NCBI RefSeq assembly: GCF_029167105.1
Contig: NZ_JARFML010000013.1
Span: 171,116-235,115, forward strand
Reading direction: 5' to 3'
DNA: 64,000 nt
Source: Bradyrhizobium yuanmingense
Lineage (GTDB): Bacteria; Pseudomonadota; Alphaproteobacteria; Rhizobiales; Xanthobacteraceae
Made by a program: the position numbers and the translations under genes. Under the pieces are notes generated by a model that ran no database searches, was not told the DNA's origin, and was given only the letters and a program-made list of their open reading frames with translations. Of the stretch, positions 53,254 to 62,800 are shown piece after piece (within the stretch, counting starts at the first letter, position 1; every line of letters starts with the position of its first letter).

Positions 53254-54693
53254 ATGGCTTCGTTGCCGAACGAGGTCGACCAAAAACTCTCGCGCAATCT
53301 GCTGATCGCGCTCGTGGTGGGGTCGATGGTCGGCTCCGGCATTTTCGCACTCCCTGCATCATTCGGGCGGACCACGGGTGCACTCGGCGCGATGATCGCC
53401 TGGACGATCGCCGGCACCGGCATGCTGATGCTGGCCTTCGTGTTCCAGACCTTGTCACACCGCAAGCCGGACCTCGACGCCGGCATCTATGCCTACGCCA
53501 GGGCTGGGTTCGGCGAGTATATCGGCTTCGCTTCGGCCGTGGGGTACTGGATCGGATGCTGCCTTGCAGATGTTGCCTGTCTCGTCTTGATCAAGGCAAC
53601 ACTCGGACAGTTCTTTCCTGTCTTCGGTGACGGCACGACGGCGGTAGCGATCGCTTCGGCGTCCGTCCTGCTGTGGGGCGTGCACGTTCTGCTGCTGCGC
53701 GGCATCAAGAACGCCGCCACGCTCAATACGATCGCGACCTACGCGAAGATCATTCCGATCCTGCTTTTCATCGCCGCCGCCGCCATCGCCTTTGATGGCA
53801 GGCTTTTCTCCATGAACTTCGCGGGAACGGAGCAGCCGGAGCATTCAGATGTGCTCACTCAGGTTCGCGGCACGATGCTGCTGACCGTATTCGTCTTCGT
53901 CGGGATTGAAGGCGCCAGTGTCTACTCCCGCTATGCCCTGAGCCGAAACGATGTTGGGTTCGCAACCGTTGCCGGCTTTCTGACGGTGCTTAGCCTGCTC
54001 GTTCTTGTGACGCTGCTATCCTATGGCGTGCTGCTACGACCGGAGCTGGCGGATCTGCCGACGCCATCCATGGCCGGCGTCATGGAAGCGATCGTCGGCC
54101 GCTGGGGCGGCATGTTCATCAGCGTGGCACTCCTGATCTCGGTCCTCGGCAACTACCTGTCCTGGTCACTATTGGCCGCTGAGGTGCTGCATTCCGCCGC
54201 GGTCCATCGTACAATGCCCTCCTTTCTCGCAACGGTGAACGCGCACAAGGTGCCTTCTGGAGCGCTCTGGCTCACCAACTGCGTCATCCAAACCTTCCTT
54301 CTGGTCACCTGGTTTGCGGAATACGCATTCACGCTCGCCTTGAAGATGACGAGCGCAATGACGCTGATCCCATATTTATTTGTTGCGGCCTACGGTCTCA
54401 AGCTCGCCTGGACCGGCGAGACCTACCGCACTGGCGAGCGCGCGCGTGTTGGTGATTGGATCCGCTCTGCTGTTGCGACGCTCTATGCGGCCGGCATGAT
54501 CTACGCAGGCGGGCCAAAGTTTCTCTTGCTGTCCTCGATCCTCTATGCACCCGGCACGCTGCTGTTCCTTATTGCCAAGCGCGAGCGCAAGGAGGCTGCG
54601 TTTAGGCCGTTCGAGGCAATCCTCTTTGCCGCGATCACGATCGCAGCATGTGCCGGCGTGTACGCACTGTCCACCGGAGCCATTTCGATTTGA
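53254..54693 (+). CDS. Basic amino acid/polyamine antiporter (ArcD-like), second copy
   Basis: This 479-residue APC transporter has LVVGSMVGSGIFALPASFG, RKPDLDAGIYAYARAGFG and VGIEGASVYSRYALSRND. It shares these blocks with the arcD gene at 49591-51024, so the two are paralogs, but it has no adjacent deiminase. It might exchange another substrate such as lysine, agmatine or a polyamine. The ATG at 53254 is preferred over the frame start at 53218. Confidence 0.92.
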   Translation: MASLPNEVDQKLSRNLLIALVVGSMVGSGIFALPASFGRTTGALGAMIAWTIAGTGMLMLAFVFQTLSHRKPDLDAGIYAYARAGFGEYIGFASAVGYWIGCCLADVACLVLIKATLGQFFPVFGDGTTAVAIASASVLLWGVHVLLLRGIKNAATLNTIATYAKIIPILLFIAAAAIAFDGRLFSMNFAGTEQPEHSDVLTQVRGTMLLTVFVFVGIEGASVYSRYALSRNDVGFATVAGFLTVLSLLVLVTLLSYGVLLRPELADLPTPSMAGVMEAIVGRWGGMFISVALLISVLGNYLSWSLLAAEVLHSAAVHRTMPSFLATVNAHKVPSGALWLTNCVIQTFLLVTWFAEYAFTLALKMTSAMTLIPYLFVAAYGLKLAWTGETYRTGERARVGDWIRSAVATLYAAGMIYAGGPKFLLLSSILYAPGTLLFLIAKRERKEAAFRPFEAILFAAITIAACAGVYALSTGAISI

Positions 54694-54722
54694 TTTTTTC
54701 CCAGGCAGCATGGAGGCGAGAA

Positions 54723-54954
54723 TGAGCATTCGAACCATCTGGGGCGCTCTGCTCCTAAGCGGGTTGATGACGGTTTCCGTATCTCCAACCCTGTTGCTGG
54801 CTCAGTCCACCGACAAGGCGATAGCGCCGAGGGACACCGGCGTATCGGCGAAGGAGTAGCGCCTAACACCAACACAAACCCGACCAAGCACCGCTACTGG
54901 CGTCATCGCGGCGGAAAGCATCCGCATTTCGGCAGCCGTCGAATCCGCACCTAG
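54723..54954 (+). pseudogene. Small secreted basic protein, frameshifted
   Basis: It starts with a GGCGAGA-type ribosome site and a signal peptide (MSIRTIWGALLLSGLMTVSV...LLLAQS). The frame stops after VSAKE at 54859. In the next frame the sequence continues as NTNTNPTKHRYWRHRGGKHP, then HFGSRRIRT and a stop at 54954. That tail, rich in His, Arg and Gly, looks like the natural mature end of such small proteins. One base seems to be lost or gained just before 54855. Confidence 0.6.
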
Positions 54955-54995
54955 GTGCCGCGAACGATCATCCACCCTCGCAATTGGACCGATCC

Positions 54996-56117
54996 ATGAG
55001 CGATTCCAGGACAGGGCCAGAGCGGCTTCGCGAACTCGTTCCGCGCGACGATTCCAGCGGCCTGCCGGAGCAAGCCGGGCGCGGCATTCTCGCGACTGCG
55101 CTCAGCCTGCTCGCTGCCTGCGTCCTCCTGTTTCTGGCGTGGCAGACAGTGTCCAGTCTCCTGCTCATCTTTGCAGGCGTGTTGTTCGGCGCATTTCTGG
55201 ATGCCTGCGCAAGGGCGCTGGCCCCGGTCCTTCCGTTCGCTCGCGTCTGGCGGCTGACGATCGTCCTGCTGCTGTTCTCCGCCCTGTCGGGATTTGGAGT
55301 GGTATGGGGCGCGGGCAAGCTACCGGAGCAGACGCGCCTCCTCTCGAAGGTCATGGACAGCCAGATCGACGTCCTGCAGGAGCATCTCTTGTCATACGGC
55401 GTCGACCTGCTCGGCCCGGAATGGGGCCGCGATTTTGCGCAATGGCTGTTCTCCGATCAGGGGCGCTTTCTTAGCCACGCTCAATTCGTGCTCGGCGGAG
55501 CTTCGAGTCTTCTGACCGGCGCGTTAGTCATCCTGTTTCTCGGAATTCTCTTCGCCTTCGATCCGATCAGCCATCGCGAAAGCCTGGTCATGTTGGTGAA
55601 GCGACCCTACCGCCCGCGAACAAGAGCGGTCATGGACGAGATGGGCAGCGTGATGCGGTTGTGGTTGATCGGGCAGTTCATCCGTGTCGTTCTCATGACG
55701 CTGTGCGTCTGGGTCGCACTCTATCTGATCGGGCTACCCGGACCACTTGTGCTCGGGCTGCAGGCGGGCTTGTCGAACTTCATTCCATACCTCGGACCGA
55801 TCGTGGCGGCACTTCCGATCGCGCTGGTCGCAATGCCACTCGGCGGCTCGCTGCTGATTTGGGCCGTTCTCATCTACACAATCATCCAGTCGATCGAGGG
55901 CTATGTGATCGGCCCATTGATCCACCGTCAAGCGGTCGAGATCCCCCCCGCCTGGACACTGGTCGCGATTGTCATGCTTGGCGCGCTGTTCGGGATCCTG
56001 GGCATCGCGATGGCCATGCCCCTGGTCGCGATCGGCCGCGTCGCAATCATTCGGTTCTACGTCGAGGACTATCTCGGCGACGAGCCCAGGCCGACGTTCA
56101 GCAGCAAGAAAGCGTGA
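54996..56117 (+). CDS. AI-2E/PerM family transporter
   Basis: This 373-residue integral membrane protein has about seven to eight hydrophobic segments. The conserved C-terminal part contains QAGLSNFIPYLGPIVAALP, IQSIEGYVIGPLIHRQAVEIPP and LGALFGILGIAMAMPLVA, the core of the AI-2E/PerM family. Members have been linked to signal export or Na+/H+ antiport. The ATG at 54996 is preferred over a TTG at 54984. Confidence 0.9.
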   Translation: MSDSRTGPERLRELVPRDDSSGLPEQAGRGILATALSLLAACVLLFLAWQTVSSLLLIFAGVLFGAFLDACARALAPVLPFARVWRLTIVLLLFSALSGFGVVWGAGKLPEQTRLLSKVMDSQIDVLQEHLLSYGVDLLGPEWGRDFAQWLFSDQGRFLSHAQFVLGGASSLLTGALVILFLGILFAFDPISHRESLVMLVKRPYRPRTRAVMDEMGSVMRLWLIGQFIRVVLMTLCVWVALYLIGLPGPLVLGLQAGLSNFIPYLGPIVAALPIALVAMPLGGSLLIWAVLIYTIIQSIEGYVIGPLIHRQAVEIPPAWTLVAIVMLGALFGILGIAMAMPLVAIGRVAIIRFYVEDYLGDEPRPTFSSKKA

Positions 56118-56121
56118 GTGG

Positions 56122-56721
56122 ATGGCCATGAGCGACACCGATGTACCACGCAACGAGGGCACGGAGACCCCCTCGCCGCAATCCTGGATGGCCCATTTCC
56201 TGTGGGAGCAACTCCCCTATGTGGTGGCGTTGGTGCTCGCCGTCGCAGGCGTCGCCTACACCAACGTCTCCCACCAGCCTCTCGTCGGTTACTGGGAATT
56301 CCTGGCGCTTGCCATCGGCGTGGTCTGCGTCGTCACGAAGTGGCCTGTGACGCAGGGCAAGGATGCCCAGCTCCGATTGATCTGGACCCAGGCTCTGCAC
56401 TGGATTGCCGTCCTGGTCGCGATGAACGTCATGTTGATGTCAGGCGTCCAGCAACTGCTTCCGACGCCAGCAACGGGCTTGGTTCTGCTGACCTTGCTCG
56501 CGCTCGGCACGTTCCTCGCGGGCGTCAGCCTTCTGTCGCTACAAATCTCATTCCTTGGCCTGGCGATGGGCGTGACCGTCCCGGCGATATCCTGGCTAAA
56601 GCAGTCTGTCTTCTTCTTCCTGCTGGGTGCGGTGCTGCTGATCGGCCTCGGCATCACGTTCTGGCTCCGCCAAGACCGTCGGCCGACGTCCGCGTCCATG
56701 AACAACCAGATGGAGGCTTGA
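56122..56721 (+). CDS. Membrane protein of unknown function
   Basis: This 199-residue protein has about five membrane segments (for example LPYVVALVLAVAGVAYT, FLALAIGVVCVVTKW, SVFFFLLGAVLLIGLGITFWL). Two starts are possible (56122 or 56128). I recognise no named family. It is 4 bases after the AI-2E gene stop and directly adjoins the DUF992 gene, so the three form one transcript. Confidence 0.75.
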   Translation: MAMSDTDVPRNEGTETPSPQSWMAHFLWEQLPYVVALVLAVAGVAYTNVSHQPLVGYWEFLALAIGVVCVVTKWPVTQGKDAQLRLIWTQALHWIAVLVAMNVMLMSGVQQLLPTPATGLVLLTLLALGTFLAGVSLLSLQISFLGLAMGVTVPAISWLKQSVFFFLLGAVLLIGLGITFWLRQDRRPTSASMNNQMEA

Positions 56722-57207
56722 ATGCCAATGAAGCGGTTCCTCTCCGTTGCCGCGTGCGCGTTGCTCTGCACCGCCGCCTCGCCCGCCCGCGCGGACATGT
56801 TCCGGGTCGGCCGACTGTTGTGCCTCAGTTCCCCCCGCGTGGGCTTGATCCTCGGATCGACGCAATCGCTGCGTTGTACTTTCTTCTACGCACGCAGACC
56901 CCCGCGACAATACATCTATGAGGGCCGCATAAGGCGCGTTGGGCTCGACCTGGGAGTAACGTCGGCGGGTACTCTCTCCTGGGCCGTCTTCGCGAAGAAT
57001 TCCCGGATCGGTTCCGGTACGCTGCGAGGAAACTATGTGGGCGCAAGCGGCAGTATCGCAGTCGGCCCGGGCCTTGGAGCCAACGTCCTGATTGGCGGCT
57101 CGCGCCGCAGCGTGATGTTGCAGCCACTGTCGATCGAGAGGTCCATCGGAATAAACCTCGCGGCGGGCGTGACCAACCTGACATTGGGTTCGCGCGGCCG
57201 GCCGTAG
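56722..57207 (+). CDS. DUF992 secreted protein
   Basis: This 161-residue protein has a signal peptide (MKRFLSVAACALLCTAASPARA). Its mature domain shows the DUF992 pattern: GRLLCLSSPRVGLILGSTQSLRCTF, RVGLDLGVTSAGTLSWAVFA, LRGNYVGASGSIAVGPGLGANVLIGGS and LQPLSIERSIGINLAAGVTNLTL. Two cysteines probably form a disulfide. Its function is unknown, probably periplasmic. Confidence 0.88.
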   Translation: MPMKRFLSVAACALLCTAASPARADMFRVGRLLCLSSPRVGLILGSTQSLRCTFFYARRPPRQYIYEGRIRRVGLDLGVTSAGTLSWAVFAKNSRIGSGTLRGNYVGASGSIAVGPGLGANVLIGGSRRSVMLQPLSIERSIGINLAAGVTNLTLGSRGRP

Positions 57208-57343
57208 GTCGTTCGGGGGAATCCCTCCATGACCCCCATACGAACATTCCGCACGCTCGCTCAGGGTTTCGTCGGATGTCGACGCTCCGGTTCAGAAGCT
57301 ACCGTGGCGTAGGGGTAGCGATCTAATAGATCAGGAGCGTGGC

Positions 57344-57901
57344 ATGACAGTCTATGACAGCCGGTCCGGCATCGCAGCTCTGGGCCCTCCACCCCTGTGG
57401 GTCTGCGCTCTCCTTGGCCTCGTCATGATCGCCGCCGGTATCGCAGCTCTCAGCGATGTGGCGTTCGCAACCATCATCAGCGTGAAGTTGATCGGACTCA
57501 CGGCAATCGCGGCCGGCGCGTTCGAGATCGCCCACGCCTTCTGGACCAAAGGATGGGGCGGCTTCCTGTGGCAGATCCTGCTCGGCGCTCTCTACGCGGC
57601 CTTCGGGCTCGTGCTGTTGACCCAACCCGCCTCCGGCGCACTGATCCTCACTTATTTTCTTGGCGCGGTCCTGATTGCCTCAGGTGTCATTCGATGCATG
57701 CTGAGCTTTGCCCATTGGGGCCAGAGCGGATGGATGATGTTGATCTCCGGCGCATTCGGGTTGGTCGCGGGTGCGTTGACCCTGTTCAGCTTCCCCACCA
57801 TCAGTCCGTGGCTCCTCGGATTCCTGCTTGGCGTTGACCTGATCTCGCACGGCCTCGCCTGGCTCCTCTATGCGTTTCAGTCCGCGCGGCGGACTGCATA
57901 A
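57344..57901 (+). CDS. hdeD: HdeD family acid-resistance membrane protein
   Basis: This 185-residue protein has six hydrophobic segments in three hairpins, with the HdeD pattern: LGLVMIAAGIAALSDVAFATIISV, FLWQILLGALYAAFGLVLLTQP and LISGAFGLVAGALTLFSFP. In enteric bacteria HdeD helps acid resistance at high cell density. It is consistent with arginine deiminase in the same region. A GGAGCG lies upstream of the ATG. Confidence 0.9.
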   Translation: MTVYDSRSGIAALGPPPLWVCALLGLVMIAAGIAALSDVAFATIISVKLIGLTAIAAGAFEIAHAFWTKGWGGFLWQILLGALYAAFGLVLLTQPASGALILTYFLGAVLIASGVIRCMLSFAHWGQSGWMMLISGAFGLVAGALTLFSFPTISPWLLGFLLGVDLISHGLAWLLYAFQSARRTA

Positions 57902-57916
57902 CATAAGGAGAAGAAG

Positions 57917-58195
57917 ATGATGGATCCTCCCACCCGCCGCGCTTTTCTTGGTCTTGCTCAAAATACCGTAGCTGCCGTGGCGATAGGCGCCATCGGCGTC
58001 CGCTTCATTGCGGTCGCGGATGCGATGCCGATCGCACCCGACATCGGCCAGACTGGAGGGCCGTCGGATCTATTGACGCAAGCCCAATGGGGACCGCCGC
58101 CTCATCCTAGCTGGCGCCGCCGGCGGCCGCGCAGCCGCCGCTGGGTTTGCTGGTGGCATCGCGGACGTCGTCGCTGCGGATGGCAGTGGCGCTAG
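57917..58195 (+). CDS. Short Tat-signal protein with an Arg/Trp-rich tail
   Basis: This 92-residue frame starts 15 bases after hdeD, with AAGGAG upstream. TRRAFLGLAQNTVAAVAIGAIG is a good twin-arginine signal. The tail (about 65-92) is extremely rich in Arg and Trp, with WRRRRPRSRRWVCWW and two cysteines. Similar short signal-plus-basic-tail proteins occur widely in rhizobia. Function is unknown. Confidence 0.65.
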   Translation: MMDPPTRRAFLGLAQNTVAAVAIGAIGVRFIAVADAMPIAPDIGQTGGPSDLLTQAQWGPPPHPSWRRRRPRSRRWVCWWHRGRRRCGWQWR

Positions 58196-58240
58196 GCCTA
58201 CCTAGCGCGATCCAAAGGCAGCCGAAGGGTTGTAAAAGCC

Positions 58241-58513
58241 ATGCAGCCCCAACAGAAGATGGAGGAGATCGTGCGCCACGCCAATATGTGGCTTCTTGGA
58301 GCCATTCTCGCAGCGCTTCTCGTTGTGGCAACTTGGTATACCGTGGCGGTATGGCAGGAAACGCCATCAATGCCTTTTTATCGCAACGTCATCCTGACGG
58401 GGGCTGCCATCCTGATGCTGGTGTCCGGCTGCGGCCTGATCGCACTGATGTTCTACAGCCGCCGCAAGGGTTACGACGAGCCCGTGCGCAGCGATCGAAC
58501 ACCGCAGGAGTAA
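58241..58513 (+). CDS. Small two-helix membrane protein
   Basis: This 90-residue protein has two hydrophobic segments (WLLGAILAALLVVATWYTVAV and VILTGAAILMLVSGCGLIALMFY) and a charged C-terminus. Its family is unknown. It lies between the Tat protein and the efflux adaptor and could be co-transcribed with either. Confidence 0.65.
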   Translation: MQPQQKMEEIVRHANMWLLGAILAALLVVATWYTVAVWQETPSMPFYRNVILTGAAILMLVSGCGLIALMFYSRRKGYDEPVRSDRTPQE

Positions 58514-58569
58514 CGAAGACACCGGTGAAGCGCCGGCCCGGTCCTAATCCCGGTTGCAAGGAGCGGACC

Positions 58570-59811
58570 ATGAACCTTGCTGGCGTCTCGATCAGGTTGC
58601 TGACGGCAATTCTCCTGACGATCCTCATCGGCGGGCTGGCCCGGAGCCAACCCGCCACGTCGGGCCCACCCGCGGTCGGCGTTGTGGAAGCGACAAGGCG
58701 ACCGATCATCGAGAGGAGTGAGTTTCTCGGGCGGATCGAGGCGATCAATCGGGTCGATGTCGTTGCGCGCGTCACCGCATTTCTGGAACGGCGCCTGTTC
58801 GAGGAAGGCGCCGAGATCAGCAAAGGCGATGAGCTCTACCGGCTCGAGCGTGGTCCGTTCGAAGCGGATCTGGCGTCGAAACTGGCGCAGGTGGCGCAGC
58901 TTCAGGCGACACTCGAGAATGCCAAACAGACGACGGAACGTGCGCGGACCTTGCTCGGAGGCCCTGCCGGGCAACAGTCCACCTACGACGCCGCCATCGC
59001 GAACCAGCTCAGCCTCGAAGCCCAGGTCCAGGCGGCACAAGCCCAGGTCCAGGCCTCCCGGATCAACCTCAACTACACAAAAATCAGTGCCCCGATTGCC
59101 GGCAAGATCGGACGCACGGCATTGACGGAAGGCAACGTCGTCGGCCCAAGCTCGGGCGTGCTGACCACCATCGTTAGCCAGGACCCGATGTACGTCACCT
59201 TCCCCGTACCGCTGCGCCAAGCACTGGAACTACGGGAGCGATACGGGCCGCAAGGCGGCCTGGAGGCCGTCGTCATCAGGCTGCGACTGCCCGACGGCCG
59301 CATGTACGGCCGGTCCGGCAAACTGAATTTCGTCGACAACACCATTGCCCAGAACACCGACACGATCACCGTGCGCGGCGAGATCGGTAATCCCATCCTG
59401 CGGGCGTCCTCGGCGCCCGGGGTCACCGTTCACGAGCTGACCGACGGCGAGTTCGTGACGGTCGTGCTGGAGGGGGTCCAGCCGATCGAGGTGCTGGCGA
59501 TCCCGCGCTCCGCCGTGCTCTCCGATCAGCAGGGCGATTATGTTCTCGCTGTCGGCGCCGACAACAAGGCCGAGCAACGCCGCATCCAGCTCGGGCAATC
59601 GACGCCGACCATCGCGGCCGTCATCGCCGGGCTCGCGGCCGGCGACAGGGTGATCGTCGAAGGACTGCAGCGGGTTCGCCCCGGCCAGGTCGTTTCGCCG
59701 GGGCCGGCAAGCCCGATGATTCTGTCGAGCATGAAGGCTTCGGATGGTGCGGCTCCGCAGGCAGCTCCCGGCACCTCTGGCAAAGCCGGCCGGGCGGACG
59801 ACAAGCCATGA
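58570..59811 (+). CDS. RND efflux periplasmic adaptor (AcrA/MexA family)
   Basis: This 413-residue adaptor has a signal segment (MNLAGVSIRLLTAILLTILIGGLARS) without a lipobox cysteine. It has the lipoyl/barrel hairpin (AINRVDVVARVTAFLERRLFEEGAEISKGDELYRLE), a coiled coil about residues 98-160 and the second lipoyl half (NLNYTKISAPIAGKIGR). The ATG at 58570 follows GGAGCGGACC. It overlaps the pump gene by 4 bases. Confidence 0.93.
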   Translation: MNLAGVSIRLLTAILLTILIGGLARSQPATSGPPAVGVVEATRRPIIERSEFLGRIEAINRVDVVARVTAFLERRLFEEGAEISKGDELYRLERGPFEADLASKLAQVAQLQATLENAKQTTERARTLLGGPAGQQSTYDAAIANQLSLEAQVQAAQAQVQASRINLNYTKISAPIAGKIGRTALTEGNVVGPSSGVLTTIVSQDPMYVTFPVPLRQALELRERYGPQGGLEAVVIRLRLPDGRMYGRSGKLNFVDNTIAQNTDTITVRGEIGNPILRASSAPGVTVHELTDGEFVTVVLEGVQPIEVLAIPRSAVLSDQQGDYVLAVGADNKAEQRRIQLGQSTPTIAAVIAGLAAGDRVIVEGLQRVRPGQVVSPGPASPMILSSMKASDGAAPQAAPGTSGKAGRADDKP

Positions 59812-62800
59812 TGTCCGCGGTCTTCATCGATCGTCCCCGGCTTGCGATGGTGATCGCCTTCATCATCACCATCGCCGGCGCACTCGCGCTGATGCAGATC
59901 CCGGTGGCGCAATTTCCGGACATCGTGCCGCCACAAGTCACGGTCTCAGGTACCTTCCCCGGTGCATCCGCCGAAGTGGTCGAGAGCAGCGTTGCCCAGC
60001 CCCTGGAGGCACAGATCATCGGCGTCGACCGCGCGGTCTACATGAAATCGACCAGCGCCAGCGACGGCAGCTACACACTGACAGTTTCGTTCGCCCTCGG
60101 CACCAACCCCGACATCAACACCGTCAATGTCAACAACCGCGTGCAGAGCGCGCTGTCGCAATTGCCGACCGAAGTGCAGCAACAGGGGGTGACGGTCCGC
60201 AAGCGGTCCTCGTCGATCCTGCAATTCCTCGTGCTCTACAGCGCCAATGGCTTGCATGATCCGCTTTTCATCACGAACTACGCAATCATCAACGTGCTCG
60301 ATGCGATCGCCAGCACTCCGGGCGTCGGCCAGGCCAATCTGTTCGCCAAGATGAACTACTCGATGCGGATCTGGTTCGACACGCAGCGGCTCACCAGCCT
60401 CAATCTCACGCCGTCTGACGTCATTGCCGCAATTCGCACGCAAAGCGTCCAGGCGCCGGTCGGCCGCATCGGCGCGCGCCCGATCGGCGAGGACCAGCAA
60501 TTCCAGTTCAATGTGCAGACCCAGGGCAGGCTCGCCACCGTCGATCAGTTCGCCAACATCGTGCTGCGCGCCAACCCGGACGGCTCGTCCCTGTTGGTGA
60601 AGGACGTTGCCCGGGTTGAGATGGGCGCGCAAAATCTCGACAGCGAAGCGCGGATCGACGGACGCGCGGCCGTTCCGGTCGCGATCTATCTGGCGCCGGG
60701 CGCCAATGCGGTGACCACCGCACAAGCCGTGGCGGCGACCATGCAGCGGCTGTCGCAGCACTTCCCCGCCGGGCTGAGCTACCTCGTGCAATACGATTCC
60801 ACGAGCTTCGTGCGCGACACCATCGCGGAGGTCTTGAAGACGCTGGGCGAGGCCTTCGTGCTGGTGGTGATCGTGGTGTACCTCTTCCTCGGCAATCTCC
60901 GGGCCACAGTGATTCCGGCGATTGCCGTTCCGGTGAGCCTGATCGGCACATTCGCCGTCCTGCTGCTCCTGGGTTATTCCGCCAATACGGTGTCCCTGCT
61001 GGCGATGGTGCTCGCGATCGGCATCGTCGTGGACGATGCCATTGTCGTCGTCGAGAACGTCGAGCGGGTCATGCAGGAGGAGCCTGACCTTTCTCCGACC
61101 GAGGCCAGCAAGAAGGCCATGACTGAGATCACCGCGCCGATCGTTGCGATCACCCTGGTGCTGCTGTCGGTCTTCGTACCCATTGCATTCATTCCGGGCG
61201 TTTCCGGAACTCTGTTTCGCCAGTTCGCGGTGACGATCAGCGCCGCGATGATGATTTCGGCGTTGAACGCGCTGACACTGTCGCCCGCGCTGTGCGCGCT
61301 GCTTCTGCGCCACACAGGTCCCAGACGCGGCATCATGGGCCGCGTCCTCGTCTCCATCGACTGGATGCGTGACCGTTACAGCAGCGGCGTCCGCCGCCTC
61401 GTGCGCATGGCCAGCCTCTCCGTGCTGCTCGTCGTGCTCCTTGCCGCCGGCATCTTCGGCATGTCGCTGATCACGCCGATGGGTTTCCTGCCCGAGGAAG
61501 ATCAGGGCGCCTTCTTCACTTCGGTGCAATTGCCGGACGGCGCGTCGGTGGCGCGAACCAACGAGGTCACCCGAGAGCTCGAAGACATCTTGAAGCAGAT
61601 GCCGGCTGTCGACCACGTTCTCGCCATCGTCGGTTTTTCCCTGCTCGACGGTGCCTCCCAATCGAACAGCGCCCTGGTCGTGACGCGCCTGAAGCCATTT
61701 GCCGACCGCAGGGCAGCAACGGAGTCTGCGCAAGCACTGATCGGGCAGGCCTTCGCCGCCGGCGCGCAGATCCGACAGGCCAATGTGCTGCCGTTCAACC
61801 TGCCACCGATCATCGGTCTCTCCACCGGCGGCGGGTTCGAATACCAGCTCCAGGCCCTGGAAGGACAGAGCCCGGCCGAGATCTCGAGCGTCACAAACGC
61901 GCTGATCGGCGCCGCCAACGCCGATTCCCGTCTGGCGCGCGTCTTTTCAACTTTCACTGCGACCAATCCGTCGATCCATCTCGACATCGACCGTGGCAAG
62001 GCGCAGGCGCTCGGCGTGGGGATCAGCGACATCTTCACCGCCCTGCAGGCGACGCTCGGCGGCATCTACGTCAACAACTTCAATCGGTTTGGCCGCACCT
62101 GGCAGGTCAACGTCCAGGGCGAAGCGTTCGATCGCAGCGATATCTCGGACATATGGCGCATCTATCTGCGCAATAGTACCGGGCAGATGGTGCCGATCAG
62201 ATCACTGGCTGGGGTCAGGATCGTGACCGGGCCCCAGGTGATCACCCGCTACAACAATTACCGCTCGGTGACGGTGAACGGCAGCCCGGCGCGCGGAGTC
62301 TCCTCGGGCACCGCGATGGCCGCAATGGCCGATGTCTCCAGCGCCGTACTGCCTGCCGGCTACAGTTTTGCGTGGACCGGCACCGCCTATCACGAGCAAC
62401 AGGCTGCTGGCCAGACCGGCATCGTGCTGATGCTTGCGGTGCTGTTTGCCTACTTATTCTTGGTGGCGCTCTATGAGAGCACAGTGATCCCTATTCCGGT
62501 ACTTCTGTCCGTCGTCGTCGGCGTGCTGGGCTCCTATGTCGGCATGAAGCTCGCCGGCCTCAATCTCGACCTTTACGGCCAAATCGGGCTTGTGGTGTTG
62601 ATTGCGCTCGCCGCCAAGAACGGGATTCTGATCGTCGAATTCGCCAAGGAGCAACGCGAAGCTGGCGTGGCGCTCGAAGACGCTGCGGTCCGAGGCGCCC
62701 ACATGCGCTTCCGCGCGGTCATGATGACCTCCGTTGCCTTCATTCTTGGTCTCGTGCCGCTCGTGATCGCGACCGGCGCTGCGGAGCTCAGCCGCAGGGC

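Noticed and set aside
59946..61733. 595-residue open frame on the minus strand inside the RND pump gene
   Set aside because: It is the antisense of AcrB-family coding DNA, His/Gln/Arg-rich with no family motif and no ribosome site; typical of GC-rich shadows.
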